Positions 6,730 to 7,123 of a stretch of 7,123 nt of DNA are shown here, one piece after another. This stretch comes from an uncultured Phascolarctobacterium sp. (GTDB taxonomy: Bacteria > Bacillota > Negativicutes > Acidaminococcales > Acidaminococcaceae). Under the pieces are notes generated by a model that did no database searches, was not told the DNA's origin, and saw only the letters and a program-made list of their open reading frames with translations. Numbering within the stretch: the first letter of the stretch is position 1; each line of letters begins with the position of its first letter. The DNA lies in assembly GCA_937906915.1 (NCBI GenBank), contig CALCUU010000261.1, positions 1 through 7,123 on the forward strand. Direction: 5' to 3'. The position numbers and the translations under genes are program-made.

Positions 6730-7123
6730 ATGAAGGCGAAGATTGATTACAGCATCTACCTAGTTACCGACGAAGTTGCTCTTAAAGGCAAGGAACTGTT
6801 GCCTGTAGTTGAAGAAGCACTCCAAAATGGTGTCACTTTAGTGCAATATCGTAACAAGAACGCAGAAGGTGGCAAGCTTTACGCAGAAGCTTTGGCTTTG
6901 AAAAAGCTGTGCGATAAATACAACGTGCCTTTAATCATTGACGATAGACTTGATATTGCCATTGCCGTACAGGCGGCAGGGGTGCACATTGGTCAAGATG
7001 ATATCCCTTGTAAGATTGCTCGCCAAGTTTTGGGAGATGATTTTATCATTGGTGTATCTGCTCATAATCCGCAGGAAGCACAGCAAGCCATTGACGATGG
7101 TGCAGATTACTTAGGCTGTGGTG
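6730..7123 (+). CDS. thiE: Thiamin-phosphate synthase (3' end cut by the window)
   Basis: The first 131 of roughly 210 residues are visible, and the frame runs open past base 7123. ThiE joins HMP diphosphate and thiazole phosphate into thiamin monophosphate, using a TIM-barrel fold. Family marks in order are YLVTD (10-14), GVTLVQYRNK (34-43, with the expected Gln, Arg and Lys), VPLIIDDRLDIA (66-77), GVHIGQDDIP (84-93), GVSAH (108-112) and DGADYLGCG (123-131). D71 sits where ThiE proteins usually have Asn (the NDR or NDD motif), which contributes to the diphosphate/metal site; Asp72 is kept. The later part, including the downstream phosphate-binding Gly-rich motifs, is outside the window. The start lies one base after the thiM stop, so the gene is the third of a thiD-thiM-thiE cluster acting on the products of the first two. 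Confidence 0.93.
   Translation, partial: MKAKIDYSIYLVTDEVALKGKELLPVVEEALQNGVTLVQYRNKNAEGGKLYAEALALKKLCDKYNVPLIIDDRLDIAIAVQAAGVHIGQDDIPCKIARQVLGDDFIIGVSAHNPQEAQQAIDDGADYLGCG

Noticed and set aside
1..7123. CRISPR arrays, insertion sequences, tRNA or rRNA genes, toxin-antitoxin or defence genes
   Set aside because: No direct repeat arrays, terminal inverted repeats, transposase motifs or RNA gene signatures were seen on reading both strands. The window is filled by housekeeping genes.

Overview
The window reads as an ordinary chromosomal stretch of a moderate-GC Gram-positive-lineage bacterium. All genes lie on the + strand, with compact A/T-rich intergenic gaps, purine-rich Shine-Dalgarno sites, a textbook sigma-A promoter and clean stem-loop/U-tract terminators. 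A Firmicutes host, perhaps Negativicutes, is my guess from protein style. I cannot confirm it without a database search.

Layout: (1) positions 1-690 hold the 3' part of a family 2 polyprenyl-phosphate glycosyltransferase, closed by a UUCG-loop terminator. (2) Positions 845-2908 encode an elongation factor G of 687 aa. It lies outside any ribosomal-protein (str) operon and has unusual G-domain motifs: the P-loop lysine is Thr and the switch II histidine is Phe. It looks like a second-type (FusA2-like) EF-G and is followed by its own terminator. (3) A strong promoter (TTGCAC, 17 bp, TATAAT) and a GGAGG site drive a complete transketolase at 3061-5046. (4) A strong hairpin terminator sits directly against the ribosome-binding site of thiD, which opens a tight thiamin cluster thiD-thiM-thiE (5101 to the window end). 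The thi genes are linked by a TAATG stop/start overlap and a 1-nt gap. thiE is cut off by the window edge.

How the genes fit together: ThiD phosphorylates hydroxymethylpyrimidine, ThiM phosphorylates hydroxyethylthiazole, and ThiE joins the two products into thiamin monophosphate. This is the salvage/condensation branch towards thiamin diphosphate, the cofactor of the transketolase just upstream. No TPP riboswitch or separate promoter is visible between tkt and thiD, so read-through of the intervening terminator is a plausible source of thi expression.

The EF-G and transketolase genes are strongly codon-biased, as expected for highly expressed genes: TTA, CTA and TCA codons are absent over long runs. 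This also creates long but spurious antisense reading frames. I found no CRISPR array, mobile element, tRNA, rRNA or clearly new system. The most interesting points are the EF-G nucleotide-binding substitutions, the terminator-to-SD arrangement before thiD, and a divergent ThiM active site.
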